Source of the DNA: Micrococcus cohnii
GTDB lineage: Bacteria > Actinomycetota > Actinomycetes > Actinomycetales > Micrococcaceae
NCBI RefSeq assembly: GCF_014205175.1
Contig: NZ_JACHNA010000001.1
Location: 1,860,001-1,924,000 of the forward strand
Length of the DNA: 64,000 bases
Direction: 5' to 3'
Shown: one piece after another, positions 52,701 through 61,005 of the stretch
How the letters are laid out: the number at the start of each line of letters is the position of its first letter
How positions within the stretch are numbered: position 1 is the first letter of the stretch
Position numbers and translations under genes: made by a program
The notes under the pieces: generated by a model
Told to the model about the DNA's origin: nothing
The model's database searches: none
The model's input: only the letters and a program-made list of their open reading frames with translations

Positions 52701-53090
52701 CTACTTCTTGTCCGTATCTGACGCGTGGTGGGTATGTGGGAGTCGCAGGTGCGTGCAGAGCAGGGCCTGCGTGCCGGTGGCATCGAGGAGGCGTTCGGCA
52801 GCGGCGATGAGGGTACGCAGGAGCTCGGACTGTGCCAGCGAGTACCAGGTGGAGCGCCCTTCCGGGCGCATCGTCGCCAGGCCGCACTCGACGAGGAAGC
52901 CGACATGCTTGCTCACCGTGGACTGGGCCAGGCCCATGTGCTCGACCAGGTCCCGGACCCGGTGCTCCCCGGAGGCGAGGTGCTGCACGATCGCTAACCT
53001 CGTCGGCTCCGCAAATGCCTGGAACAGGTGGGCGTACGCTACCGTCGCCACTTCGTCGAGGGTTGCCCCCTTCTCTTGAATCATCGCCAT
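52701..53090 (-). CDS. ArsR-family metal sensor repressor
   Basis: 129 aa (start at 53090, or the ATG at 53084). The winged helix has FAEPTRLAIVQHLASGEHRV, then MGLAQSTVSKHVGFLVECGL and a wing GRSTWYSLA. The C-terminus has TGTQALLCTHLRLPHTHHAS, whose Cys and clustered His would bind the metal, as in KmtR/NmtR-like sensors. It should repress itself and the coupled CDF exporter. A perfect 20-bp operator lies ten bases upstream. Confidence 0.88.
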   Translation of the reverse strand: MAMIQEKGATLDEVATVAYAHLFQAFAEPTRLAIVQHLASGEHRVRDLVEHMGLAQSTVSKHVGFLVECGLATMRPEGRSTWYSLAQSELLRTLIAAAERLLDATGTQALLCTHLRLPHTHHASDTDKK

Positions 53091-53099
53091 AAGCCGATC

Positions 53100-53119
53100 A
53101 TATCGCTCTAGAGCGATAT
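53100..53119. promoter_or_regulatory. ArsR operator palindrome
   Basis: ATATCGCTCTAGAGCGATAT is a perfect 20-bp dyad immediately upstream of the ArsR gene. A partial second site, ATATGTCGCTC, follows at about 53132. Typical of repressor binding sites for this family. Confidence 0.75.
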
Positions 53120-53226
53120 TGTCGAGTGTGATATGTCGCTCCGACGCGGAATGAAGCTCAGGGGTCCCGTCGCACCCGAGGATGGGCTACCTGGGGGATG
53201 GTCGGTCGCATAGCTGCAGTGGGAAG

Positions 53227-53940
53227 CTACGCCAGCTGACCATCGGCCCCGGTGGAGAGCAGGCGGGGTGGGGAGCCGATGTCGATGAGTCGGGTGAAGT
53301 AGTCCTGTGCGCAGGTGGCGACGACCCCCACCTGCGGGTGGCTCCTCCTCTGCCCTGGCCAGGTCAGCGCCACGGTCACCGGTGGGGCATCCTCGATGGG
53401 CAGATAGACCACCTCCGGCGCGCGGTGATTGTGCGTTGTCGCCTCTGCAGTGATGCCGATGGCGTCGCCGACAGCGATGCGGGTTAACCACTCGCCCGTG
53501 TTCGCCACCGAGATCGTGCGCGGCATGTGAGCAGTCGTACTCCACAGCTCCCCGGTGGCCGTCGGAGCGGTCGCGCAGACCGCCACCGGCCCGTCAGCGA
53601 GATCGGCTAGGGTCACCGACTCCTGCCGGGCACGGGAGTCGCTGCTCGTCACCGATACAACCAGGCGTTCGGTGAACAGCGGTAACCGCTCCAAACCCGG
53701 ACCAATGGCACGTTTGGGTGGAGAAGAGCGGATGAGTGCGGCATCGATCGCCCCCGTCGCGCAGCGCCCAGATCGGGTCCGTCGGGCGACTGTATTCGAT
53801 GAGCTCAGCGTGCCCGCGCTTCCATTCCTGGAACAGAGGCAAGGTGTGACGGCCAAAGCCGGCCCAGGCGCAACGGCACCAGGATGCGCAGTGAGGCCGT
53901 GGTGCGATCTTCCAGGTGAAAAGGCAGGTTTGAATCCGGT
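53227..53940 (-). pseudogene. LysR-family substrate-binding domain, multiply frameshifted
   Basis: Three reverse frames carry consecutive parts of one domain. They are LPFHLEDRTTASLRILVPLR (53940-53866), then GFGRHTLPLFQEWKRGHAEL and WALRDGG (53865-53755), then IDAALIRSSPPKRAIGPGLE and VVSVTSSDSRARQE through GVVATCAQDYFTRLI (to 53227). The DNA-binding half is missing. Two indels and a missing 5' end show a dead gene. Confidence 0.75.
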
Positions 53941-54287
53941 TCCGAGAAGGGCACATGGGCCTGGGTCCGACGATCAGACTCTGTTGTGAGCCGCGGCCCG
54001 CCCTCGCCCTCGCAACGTTCAAGTGAGTAGATCCTGGAACGGCCGAACTTCAGACGGATGCCGTAGCCGCCGTTGGGTCCGTCAGGCAGAAACTCTGCCC
54101 CCAATTCTTCGAGGGCGGCCCGCACACGCTCCTGCTTCTTCTCCGACAAGTCGTGTCGCCCCTTCTCGAAGTCGCGCAACTCTTCCTTGGTCACGTTGGC
54201 TTCGCGGGCGATATATTGGGCGCTCACCTTCACGAGGATGCGCGCGGCGCGTGTCATGTCCCCGTTGGAGATGTGCTGGCTCTCCAT
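53805..54287 (-). CDS. XRE-like helix-turn-helix protein, C-terminus altered by fusion to a LysR relic
   Basis: 160 aa from the ATG at 54287 (AGGAGG upstream). The first 98 residues are the real domain: DMTRAARILVKVSAQYIARE, VTKEELRDFEKGRHDLSEKK and AALEELGAEFLPDGPNGGYG. This matches the small XRE-type DNA-binding proteins of mobile islands, which often end in EGGPAA. Here the frame shifts just after GEGGP: one more base would give AAHNRV and a stop at about 53986. The frame instead runs on into the LysR relic. Confidence 0.6.
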   Translation of the reverse strand: MESQHISNGDMTRAARILVKVSAQYIAREANVTKEELRDFEKGRHDLSEKKQERVRAALEELGAEFLPDGPNGGYGIRLKFGRSRIYSLERCEGEGGPRLTTESDRRTQAHVPFSEPDSNLPFHLEDRTTASLRILVPLRLGRLWPSHLASVPGMEARAR

Positions 54288-54334
54288 CACTCGCCTCCTG
54301 CGACGTGTGTCCTATTGGGCTCAGCGGGAAGTGG

Positions 54335-54405
54335 AGGTGCCTACGGGATTCGAACCCGTGTAAACGGTTTTGCAGGCCGCTGCCTATCCTCTCGGCCAAG
54401 GCACC
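54335..54405 (-). tRNA. tRNA-Cys (GCA)
   Basis: 71 nt on the reverse strand. Acceptor arms GGTGCCT and AGGCACC pair fully. The anticodon arm GGCCTGCAAAACC shows GCA in the loop, and the T arm has GGGTTCGAATCCC. Discriminator T is followed by encoded CCA (54332-54334). tRNA genes are common integration targets. Here it separates the decayed regulators from the copper block. Confidence 0.95.
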
Positions 54406-54420
54406 AAGTCGCCGGCGAAG

Positions 54421-54939
54421 TCAGTCGCCCGGCGTGAGGCCAGCAACCAGGTTGAAGGCGCCGGTGAGAATGTTCAGCGACACGACCCCGACGACATCAG
54501 AGATCTCACGGTCGCTGTACCCGTATCCCCGAAGCTCGTCAATCTGCTCGTCGGTGATCGACGTAGGCTCACGGTAGACCTGGAGGCCGAGCGCGATCAT
54601 CGCCGCGACCGGGCTGGTCATCGCCGTACCCTGCTGGGCGAGTGCGATCTCGTCATCGCTGACCCCGAGCGATCGTGCCGCGCTGATGTGCGAGGCCAGG
54701 CACATTCCGCATCCCTGCTTCGACTGCACGGCGATCGAAACGAGCTCGCTGACTTTACGGTCGAGCTTGGCGCGACGCATGGCTTTGCTCAGGTCGAGAT
54801 AACCGCCGAGCACCGCCGGGGAGTGCGCCATCGTCGAGACCATGTCTCCGACCTGGCCGTGCCGCTCGACGAGATCGCCGAGCAAGTCTCGTGAGGCCCC
54901 CACTGCGGTCTCAGGGGTTAATCGGGAAAAACGGGGCAT
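54421..54939 (-). CDS. Carboxymuconolactone decarboxylase (AhpD-like) family protein
   Basis: 172 aa from the ATG at 54939, with GAGGAGG upstream. The CMD core is RKVSELVSIAVQSKQGCGMC, with the CxxC pair followed by LASHISAARSLGVSDDEIAL, as in AhpD-like peroxide-linked proteins. It is 13 bases after the ArsR-like gene and likely cotranscribed, so it may be a redox protein of a copper- or stress-induced unit. Confidence 0.85.
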   Translation of the reverse strand: MPRFSRLTPETAVGASRDLLGDLVERHGQVGDMVSTMAHSPAVLGGYLDLSKAMRRAKLDRKVSELVSIAVQSKQGCGMCLASHISAARSLGVSDDEIALAQQGTAMTSPVAAMIALGLQVYREPTSITDEQIDELRGYGYSDREISDVVGVVSLNILTGAFNLVAGLTPGD

Positions 54940-54952
54940 GATGCCTCCTCTG

Positions 54953-55318
54953 TCAGTTCGGTCGCAAGTTCGAGGTGGGAGAACCTGCACGAGTGCGTTC
55001 CTGCTGCTGATGTTCGGCATGGAAGATCGCAGCCTCAGCCAGCGCCCCGGCATGCACACCGTTCAATAGGTAGAAGTCGCGGGACTCGCGTCGCTGCCGA
55101 CTCACGATCCCGGCCGACTCCAGGCGGTGAAGCTCGTGGGAGGTCTGGTCGACGGGAAGGTCGACGATGTCCGCCAGATGATTGGCAGAGACCTCGATGT
55201 CGCGAATGGCGAGGATCATCTTCACACTCACCAGATTCGCCAGCAACGCGAAGACTCCGACCGCCGCATTCAGATGCGGTGTGTCATACGTGGCGTGCGC
55301 GTGCTCAACCTCTTTCAT
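54953..55318 (-). CDS. ArsR-like winged-helix regulator
   Basis: 121 aa from the ATG at 55318 (MKEVEHAHATYDTPHLNAAV). The helix-turn-helix contains IEVSANHLADIVDLPVDQTS and LHRLESAGIVSRQRRESRDF. The N-terminal histidines (EHAHAT) may bind metal; the cysteines typical of ArsR metal sensors are absent. A CsoR-type palindrome lies directly upstream, so this regulator's own operon (with the CMD gene) may be under copper control. Confidence 0.8.
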   Translation of the reverse strand: MKEVEHAHATYDTPHLNAAVGVFALLANLVSVKMILAIRDIEVSANHLADIVDLPVDQTSHELHRLESAGIVSRQRRESRDFYLLNGVHAGALAEAAIFHAEHQQQERTRAGSPTSNLRPN

Positions 55319-55336
55319 AGTCATTAATACTACCCT

Positions 55337-55353
55337 ATACCCCTATAGGGTAT
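55337..55353. promoter_or_regulatory. CsoR-type copper operator
   Basis: ATACCCCTATAGGGTAT is a near-perfect dyad, with a half copy (ACCCTAT) just before it. It lies 18 bases upstream of the ArsR-like gene start. Confidence 0.6.
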
Positions 55354-55359
55354 CAAGGG

Positions 55360-56025
55360 TTATTCAATCGATGTGACGGACTTGGAGACGCGTGGCCGGG
55401 TGCGGCGGATCGGGGTGAGGCCAGAGGCGACGGGTCCGCGCAGGAGCACGTGTCCAGTCGGGAGGGTCAACCGCGTCCAACGGCCGGCGGTTGAGATCGT
55501 GGCCCCGTTTCCTCGGCTGAGGAACCCGAAGACGTAGGCGGCGAACGCAACGCCTTGTGGCAGCGATGCGAGTGCCGTGTCCGGGGTGCCCCAGACCGTG
55601 CCCCGGATCTTGCGGACGACATCGTCGCCGGGTTTGTCGGGAAGTGCTTGGGCGACGGCCTCGATGCCGGCACGGGCGCTGCGCATCAGCGTCAGGCTGG
55701 TCACATCGGCAATAAGTCTCCACCCGTGTTGCGGGGGTTCGACGCTGGTCCAGGCGGGTGCCAGCGCGGTCTCCGGCAGCGCCAGGGTCAGGGGGTCGGC
55801 GGTCGCGGTCAGGGTGTCGACGGTGACGTCGCACTGCAGCTCGGGGTCGGAGCGGAGCGTGCGAAGGACGAGGATCGTAGGAGTGCGGTCGAGCGGGCCA
55901 CGGGGCGTTAGCGCGGCTGCGGCCTGCAAGCGCACGCCATGGGCACCGGCCTGCGCGGCCCGCTGAGCGAAGGTGAGCGCGTCGCGGGCGGGCGGCGCGT
56001 CGGCGAGGATCAAGCGCGCTGGCAT
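55360..56025 (-). CDS. Hypothetical protein in the copper operon
   Basis: 221 aa starting MPARLILADAPPARDALTFA at 56025, 52 bases after the csoR stop. Soluble, Ala/Thr/Leu-rich, with FAQRAAQAGAHGVRLQAAAA (resembling the head of a luciferase-like fold, weakly) and VSLPQGVAFAAYVFG-type central strand. I cannot name a family. Its place after the copper ATPase and csoR suggests a role in copper handling, but it could be an unrelated third gene. Confidence 0.55.
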   Translation of the reverse strand: MPARLILADAPPARDALTFAQRAAQAGAHGVRLQAAAALTPRGPLDRTPTILVLRTLRSDPELQCDVTVDTLTATADPLTLALPETALAPAWTSVEPPQHGWRLIADVTSLTLMRSARAGIEAVAQALPDKPGDDVVRKIRGTVWGTPDTALASLPQGVAFAAYVFGFLSRGNGATISTAGRWTRLTLPTGHVLLRGPVASGLTPIRRTRPRVSKSVTSIE

Positions 56026-56077
56026 CCTGAGGGTTTGTGCCCGCCGTGTCCTGGAACGCGGTGGTCAGGGGCCGGGT

Positions 56078-56383
56078 TCAGGAGCGAACGAGCCGGTTGA
56101 TGGCGTCGGTGGCTTCCTGGATCTTCTCGACGGCCGCCTCGTCGCTGAGCTTGGCGGCATCAAGCACGCAGTGCTTGAGATGGTCGTCGAGCAGACCAGT
56201 CGCGACCCCCTGGAGGGCACGGGTCAGGGCGGAGACCTGGGTGAGGATGTCGATGCAGTACTTCTCCTCATCGATCATCTTCGCGATCCCACGCGCCTGT
56301 CCTTCGATGCGCTTCATGCGGCCGAGATAGCGCTCCTTGTCGCTGATGTAGCCGTGCTGGTGGGAATCGTTATCGACAGACAT
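56078..56383 (-). CDS. csoR: CsoR copper-sensing repressor
   Basis: 101 aa from the ATG at 56383, with AAGGA seven bases upstream; an ATG at 56389 is too close to it. CsoR/RcnR fold with the Cu(I) ligands C43, H68 and C72 (KYCIDILTQ, DDHLKHC), as in the mycobacterial CsoR set. Basic residues in MKRIEGQARGIAKMIDEEKY contact DNA. It should repress the copper operon from sites such as 59332 until Cu(I) binds. It starts ten bases after the ATPase stop. Confidence 0.92.
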   Translation of the reverse strand: MSVDNDSHQHGYISDKERYLGRMKRIEGQARGIAKMIDEEKYCIDILTQVSALTRALQGVATGLLDDHLKHCVLDAAKLSDEAAVEKIQEATDAINRLVRS

Positions 56384-56393
56384 GGGCATGTCC

Positions 56394-58631
56394 TTACTTC
56401 TGGCGCTCCAGGACGGAACGCGTGCTAGCTTCGGGTGTAAGGTCGATGCGCCGCAGCAGCTGGGCGTTGAGCGCGACAACCACGGTGGAGGCTGACATCA
56501 GGATCGCGCCGATCGACATTGGCAGGACGAGTCCCACCGGTGCGAGGATACCGGCCGCCAACGGCACCGAAAGAAGGTTGTAGCCGGCGGCCCACCACAG
56601 GTTCTGCTTCATCTTGCCGTATGCGCGTCGCGACAGCTGGATGATCGAGAGCACGCTGCGTGGGTCGGAACTGGCCAGGATCACCCCGGCCGAGGCGATG
56701 GCGACATCGGTGCCAGCGCCGATCGCGATGCCGACATCGGCCTGCGCCAGAGCCGGGGCGTCGTTGACGCCGTCGCCGACCATCGCGACCCTCTTGCCCT
56801 CTTCCTGCAGCTGGGAGACCTTCGCGGACTTGTCCTCCGGGCGCACGCCGGCGAAGACGCGGTCGATGCCGAGCTCCTTGCCGACCTCGTTCGCGACCGC
56901 CTCGGCATCGCCGGTGATCATGACGACCTCGACGCCGAGGGCGTGGAGGGCGTCGACGGCGTAGCGGGATTCTGGCCGGACCTCGTCGGCGAGCCTCAGC
57001 CCGCCGACCACCTGGCCGCCGCGGAGAACGTGCAGAATGATCGCGCCCTCGGAGCGCCATGCCTCGGCCGTGCCGACCTCGTGCTGACCGGTCTCCTCGA
57101 GCAGCCGGGGCCCGCCGACGCGGACCTCCTGGCCGGAGACGGTCGCAGTGACGCCGACGGCGGGCGAGGATGAGAAGCCGCTGGCCTGCTGGAGGGCAAA
57201 ACCCTTGTCCTTGGCGGCGGTGACGATGGCCTTGGCGAGCGGGTGCTCGCTGTCGGCCTCGGCCGAGGCAGCGAGGGCGAGGACCTGGTCGGCGTCGAGT
57301 TCGCCGGTCGGCTCGACGCCGGTGACGGTGGGCTCGCCCTTGGTCAGCGTGCCGGTCTTGTCGAACAGGACCGCGTCGACCTGCCGCATGGACTCCAGCG
57401 CCAGGCGGTCCTTCACTAGGACGCCGCCGCGGGCGGCTCGCTCGGTGGCGATGGAGACGACCAGCGGGATCGCCAGGCCGAGGGCGTGGGGGCAGGCGAT
57501 GACGAGCACGGTGATGGTGCGCACGACGGCCTCGTCGGGCATGCCGATGAGCGTCCAGACGACCGCAGTGACCAGCGCCGCGCCAAGAGCGAACCAGAAC
57601 AGCCAGGCCGCGGCCTTGTCGGCGATCCGCTGGGCGCGGGAGGATGAGTTCTGCGCCTCGGCGACGAGCCGGTTGATGCCGGCCAGGGCGGTGTCGTCAC
57701 CGGTGGCGGTGATCTCCACCCGCAGGCCGGAGTCGGTGGCGACGGTGCCGGCGGTGACGGTCTGGCCCTCGCCGCGAGAGACCGGGCGGGACTCGCCGGT
57801 GATCATGGACTCGTCCATCTCGGCGCGGCCGTCGACGATGGTTCCGTCAGCCGGGACGCTGCCGCCGGGGCGCACGAGGACCACGTCGCCCACGTCGAGG
57901 TCGGCTGGGGCCACCTTGACGACGTTCTCGCCCTCGACGCGCTCGGCCTCGTCTGGCAGCAGTGCCGCCAACGAGTCGAGCGCCGAGGTGGTCTGGGCCA
58001 GGGAGCGCATCTCGATCCAATGGCCCAGCAGCATGATTACGATCAGCAGCGCCAGTTCCCACCAGAATTCGAGCTCATGATGGACGAGCCCGAGCGTGGC
58101 GGCCCAGGAAGCGAAGAAGGCCACCGTGATCGCCAGAGCGATGAGCAGCATCATCCCGGGCTTGCGGGACTTCAACTCGCTGACGGCACCGGTGAGGAAG
58201 GGCCTGCCGCCCCAGACGTACATGACGGTGCCCAGTGCCGCGGCGACCCAGCCCGCCCAGCCGGGGACCTCGTAGCCCAGCAGCATGGCGAACATCGGTG
58301 AGAGGGCGACCGCGGGGATGGCGATGACGAGGTTGATCCAAAACAGTCGGCGGAACTGGCCAACGTGGTCCCCGTGCCCGCCATGGCCGCTGTGATCTCC
58401 GTACCCACCGTGCTGGGCATGCTCATCGTGGCCGCCGTGCTCGTCGAGGCCCGTGTGGCCTGAGTGCTGCCCGTGGTCCATGGCGTGGCCCTGATGCCCG
58501 GTGTGCTGACCCTCGCGCGTGCCGTGCGCATCCGCCGAGGCGTGCGCGGACACAGACCCGTGGTGATGCTCGCCGTGGGCGGGTGTATCGGTTTCGTGAC
58601 CGTGATGCTGTTGTGAGTTCGGGTCCGTCAT
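56394..58631 (-). CDS. copB: CopB-type copper/silver P1B-ATPase with His-rich N-terminus
   Basis: 745 aa with GGAGAGGA before the ATG at 58631. The first 90 residues are extremely His/Gly-rich instead of carrying CxxC metal-binding domains. The membrane motif is CPH (380-382), typical of P1B-3 (CopB) pumps. Phosphorylation D424 is in DKTGTLTKGEPT, the SEHPLAK segment is in the N domain, and MVGDGVNDAPALAQADVGIA marks the P domain. It exports Cu or Ag from the cytosol. It lies between the YdhK lipoprotein and csoR. Confidence 0.93.
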   Translation of the reverse strand: MTDPNSQQHHGHETDTPAHGEHHHGSVSAHASADAHGTREGQHTGHQGHAMDHGQHSGHTGLDEHGGHDEHAQHGGYGDHSGHGGHGDHVGQFRRLFWINLVIAIPAVALSPMFAMLLGYEVPGWAGWVAAALGTVMYVWGGRPFLTGAVSELKSRKPGMMLLIALAITVAFFASWAATLGLVHHELEFWWELALLIVIMLLGHWIEMRSLAQTTSALDSLAALLPDEAERVEGENVVKVAPADLDVGDVVLVRPGGSVPADGTIVDGRAEMDESMITGESRPVSRGEGQTVTAGTVATDSGLRVEITATGDDTALAGINRLVAEAQNSSSRAQRIADKAAAWLFWFALGAALVTAVVWTLIGMPDEAVVRTITVLVIACPHALGLAIPLVVSIATERAARGGVLVKDRLALESMRQVDAVLFDKTGTLTKGEPTVTGVEPTGELDADQVLALAASAEADSEHPLAKAIVTAAKDKGFALQQASGFSSSPAVGVTATVSGQEVRVGGPRLLEETGQHEVGTAEAWRSEGAIILHVLRGGQVVGGLRLADEVRPESRYAVDALHALGVEVVMITGDAEAVANEVGKELGIDRVFAGVRPEDKSAKVSQLQEEGKRVAMVGDGVNDAPALAQADVGIAIGAGTDVAIASAGVILASSDPRSVLSIIQLSRRAYGKMKQNLWWAAGYNLLSVPLAAGILAPVGLVLPMSIGAILMSASTVVVALNAQLLRRIDLTPEASTRSVLERQK

Positions 58632-58701
58632 GATTCCTCTCCTCCGTCATCGAGCCAGGCCGATTGCCGCTCACCCGGTGGCCGGGCAAGCGAACGTCGG
58701 C

Positions 58702-59301
58702 TCAGGACGCTGGTTGGATCTCGCTCTCGACGACCCACTTGTGGTTCGTCATCTTCATGCCGTCCGTCTCGTAGTCGACCATGTAGACCGTCTCATCGGT
58801 GGACGAAGCAATGATGGCCTTTACGCCTTCCATGCCTTCCATGTGCTCGGCGAGCAGAGTCACCTCTGTGCCGTCGGCCAGGCGCGCGTCGCCGGCATCC
58901 TCAATTTCTTCCTGCACGACCCACTTGTGATCAGTGACGGGGTCGCCGCCACCTGCGGGCGTGTAGTTCACGGAGTACGTGTACGTGTCGAATGCGCCGG
59001 AAATCGTTGCTGTAGCCCCTTCCATGCCTTCCATGTGGTCGGCCGTGAGCTGCACCTCGGTACCGACAGGGTAGGTGGGCTCACTGGCTTCGGCGATACC
59101 CTCGGGTGCCGGTCCGCCGTCCATCGGGTGCTCCATCTCTTCATCACCGCTTTCTGCGTTGTTGCCGCCGTGGCCCTGATGCTCCTCAGTAGCCGAGGGG
59201 TCGGTCTGCTGGTTGTCGTCTGCTCCGCTGGCGCAACCGGCGAGCACGAGCGCCACTCCGAGGGCTCCCGCTGCCAGTCCTGTTCGCAGTCTCCTCTGCA
59301 T
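58702..59301 (-). CDS. YdhK-family (DUF1541) copper-island lipoprotein
   Basis: 199 aa from the ATG at 59301 with AAAGGAAA upstream. Lipobox is ALVLAGCASG. A Met/His/acid-rich linker (EEHQGHGGNN, EMEHPMDGGP) is followed by two DUF1541 repeats with the same plan: VQLTADHMEGMEGATATISG and VTLLAEHMEGMEGVKAIIAS, each ending in HKWVV. The HMEGMEG methionine/histidine motifs would bind Cu(I) outside the cell. Known members neighbour copper ATPases, as here, and a CsoR-type operator precedes it. Confidence 0.88.
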   Translation of the reverse strand: MQRRLRTGLAAGALGVALVLAGCASGADDNQQTDPSATEEHQGHGGNNAESGDEEMEHPMDGGPAPEGIAEASEPTYPVGTEVQLTADHMEGMEGATATISGAFDTYTYSVNYTPAGGGDPVTDHKWVVQEEIEDAGDARLADGTEVTLLAEHMEGMEGVKAIIASSTDETVYMVDYETDGMKMTNHKWVVESEIQPAS

Positions 59302-59331
59302 GTCATTTCCTTTCATCAATATGCCTACCCT

Positions 59332-59347
59332 ATACCCCTAGGGGGTA
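59332..59347. promoter_or_regulatory. CsoR-type copper operator
   Basis: ATACCCCTAGGGGGTA is a near-perfect dyad 31 bases upstream of the YdhK-like gene. It is the most likely control site for the YdhK-CopB-CsoR transcript. Confidence 0.7.
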
Positions 59348-59398
59348 CTAGTCAAGACTTGTGTGTTGTGTCGGTATGGATCAATCGGAAACCCCTTC

Positions 59399-59728
59399 TC
59401 AGAGGGTCTGCTCGTGTTGGATGGGCAATGCGGCGATGAGGGGATGGTCGAAGCCCGTCGGTCCGGTCTTCGCGGCTCCTCCGGGAGAACCCAACTCGTC
59501 GAAGAACTCGACGTTGGCCTTGGAGTAGTCAGACCATTCGTCGGGCAGGTCGTCTTCGTAGTAGATGGCCTCGACGGGGCAGACCGGTTCGCAGGCTCCG
59601 CAGTCGACGCATTCGTCGGGGTGGATGTAGAGCGAGCGTTCGCCCTCGTAGATGCAGTCGACAGGACATTCGTCGATGCAGGCGCGGTCCTTGACGTCCA
59701 CGCAGGGAAGCGCGATCACGTAGGTCAT
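59399..59728 (-). CDS. fdxA: Seven-iron ferredoxin
   Basis: 109 aa starting [20 protein letters not shown]. The first cluster pattern is C9..C17..DECPVDC, then the second [20 protein letters not shown], together fitting the [3Fe-4S][4Fe-4S] FdxA type. It overlaps the MFS stop by ATGA, so it is expressed with the MFS and FAD-reductase genes. It probably shuttles electrons from the FAD oxidoreductase of the same cluster. Confidence 0.9.
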   Translation of the reverse strand: MTYVIALPCVDVKDRACIDECPVDCIYEGERSLYIHPDECVDCGACEPVCPVEAIYYEDDLPDEWSDYSKANVEFFDELGSPGGAAKTGPTGFDHPLIAALPIQHEQTL

Positions 59729-61002
59729 GGCTGCTCCTCTCGGTCGGGTGCGGATCGGCGGTGAGAGCCGGTGGGAGGCTCGGGGAAGTCGTCAGCCTCT
59801 GCCGGGCCTGCGGCCGGGTGCGGGATGCGCAGGCGCAGGACGGTGGCGACGAGGCTGAGGGCGATGATGATCGCACCGAGGATCGTCATCGTCCTCGACA
59901 GGGTGAGCACCGGCACGAGCAATCCGGCGACGATGGTGGGCACGCCGAATGCCAGGTAGGCAACTGTGTAGATCACAGCCATCACGGCGGCGCGTTCCGA
60001 CGATGCCGTGTGGGGCATGAGTGTGCGCAGTACCCCGAGGAACGCTGTGCCGAACCCGGAACCGACGATCGCGACCGAGGCGACATAGGCTGGGTAGGAA
60101 CCGAGTGCGAGGGCGCCGATGCTCACTGCGGTGCCGAACGCCAGGGCACTGGTCGCATACAGGCTGATGGTGCGGGCGGAACGCCGCTGTAGGACGGAGG
60201 AGGCGGTGACTCCGGAGATCGCCAGTGCGAAGAGGACGATCCCAGCTTGGGTGTGCGTGGAGCCCCCAAGCTCACTGCCGACGAGGTCGGCTCCGAGCGC
60301 AAGGAAGAGTCCGTTGGTCGCCCACCCGGCGATGATCACGGGCACTCCGACGGTGAACATGCGGCGTAGGTGCGGTGGCACGGTGAACCGCGGACGGAGG
60401 TCGCCACGTCGTATCTGGGTCTTCGGGACCAGTTCCGGTGTGCTCCACACGACCGTTGCCACGATGAGGAAGGCAAGCACGAGCGACCCGAAGACGGCAG
60501 TTGTCGGTTCGGAGGTGAGATCGAGGAGAAGTGCAGCACCGAGAGCCCCGGCCCCAAGGCCAATCATCGGGCCGATCGTGTTCCACAGGGCTGCGATGTT
60601 CCGATGTGACGGGGACTCGAAGTCGATCATCATCGCCGACAGCGCCGGGATCAGCAGACCCGCTGCGAGCCCTTGCAAGGCTCGGGCGACCAGGAGCGCC
60701 GCGAGGCTACCGGCGAACCAGAACATGGCCACGCTCAGCGCCAGCGCCAAAGAACCGGCGGCCACGACCGGACGTCGGCCGACGTGGTCGGAGAGTGGTC
60801 CGAGGTAGAGCAGCGCGGCCAGGAGGGTGAAGGTGTAGACCGCGAACACGAGTGTGGTGGCGACGGGGATGAGTCCGAGCCGTTCGGCGATCTGGGGATA
60901 GAACAAGGACGGCGCGCTGGCAGCGGCCATCATGAGAATGGTCGCTGCCAGCGAGAGCACGAAGCCCCACCGTGGGATCTGCCTAATACAGTCTCCCGCC
61001 AT
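59725..61002 (-). CDS. MFS transporter, DHA1-like
   Basis: 425 aa, 12 predicted spans, start [20 protein letters not shown]. Motif A-like [20 protein letters not shown] lies between segments 2 and 3, then [20 protein letters not shown], and a long polar C-terminal tail. It is three bases from the FAD-oxidoreductase stop and ATGA-coupled to the ferredoxin, an unusual sandwich. Substrate unknown; drug or metal-complex efflux is possible. Confidence 0.85.
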   Translation of the reverse strand: MAGDCIRQIPRWGFVLSLAATILMMAAASAPSLFYPQIAERLGLIPVATTLVFAVYTFTLLAALLYLGPLSDHVGRRPVVAAGSLALALSVAMFWFAGSLAALLVARALQGLAAGLLIPALSAMMIDFESPSHRNIAALWNTIGPMIGLGAGALGAALLLDLTSEPTTAVFGSLVLAFLIVATVVWSTPELVPKTQIRRGDLRPRFTVPPHLRRMFTVGVPVIIAGWATNGLFLALGADLVGSELGGSTHTQAGIVLFALAISGVTASSVLQRRSARTISLYATSALAFGTAVSIGALALGSYPAYVASVAIVGSGFGTAFLGVLRTLMPHTASSERAAVMAVIYTVAYLAFGVPTIVAGLLVPVLTLSRTMTILGAIIIALSLVATVLRLRIPHPAAGPAEADDFPEPPTGSHRRSAPDREEQP

Positions 61003-61005
61003 TGC

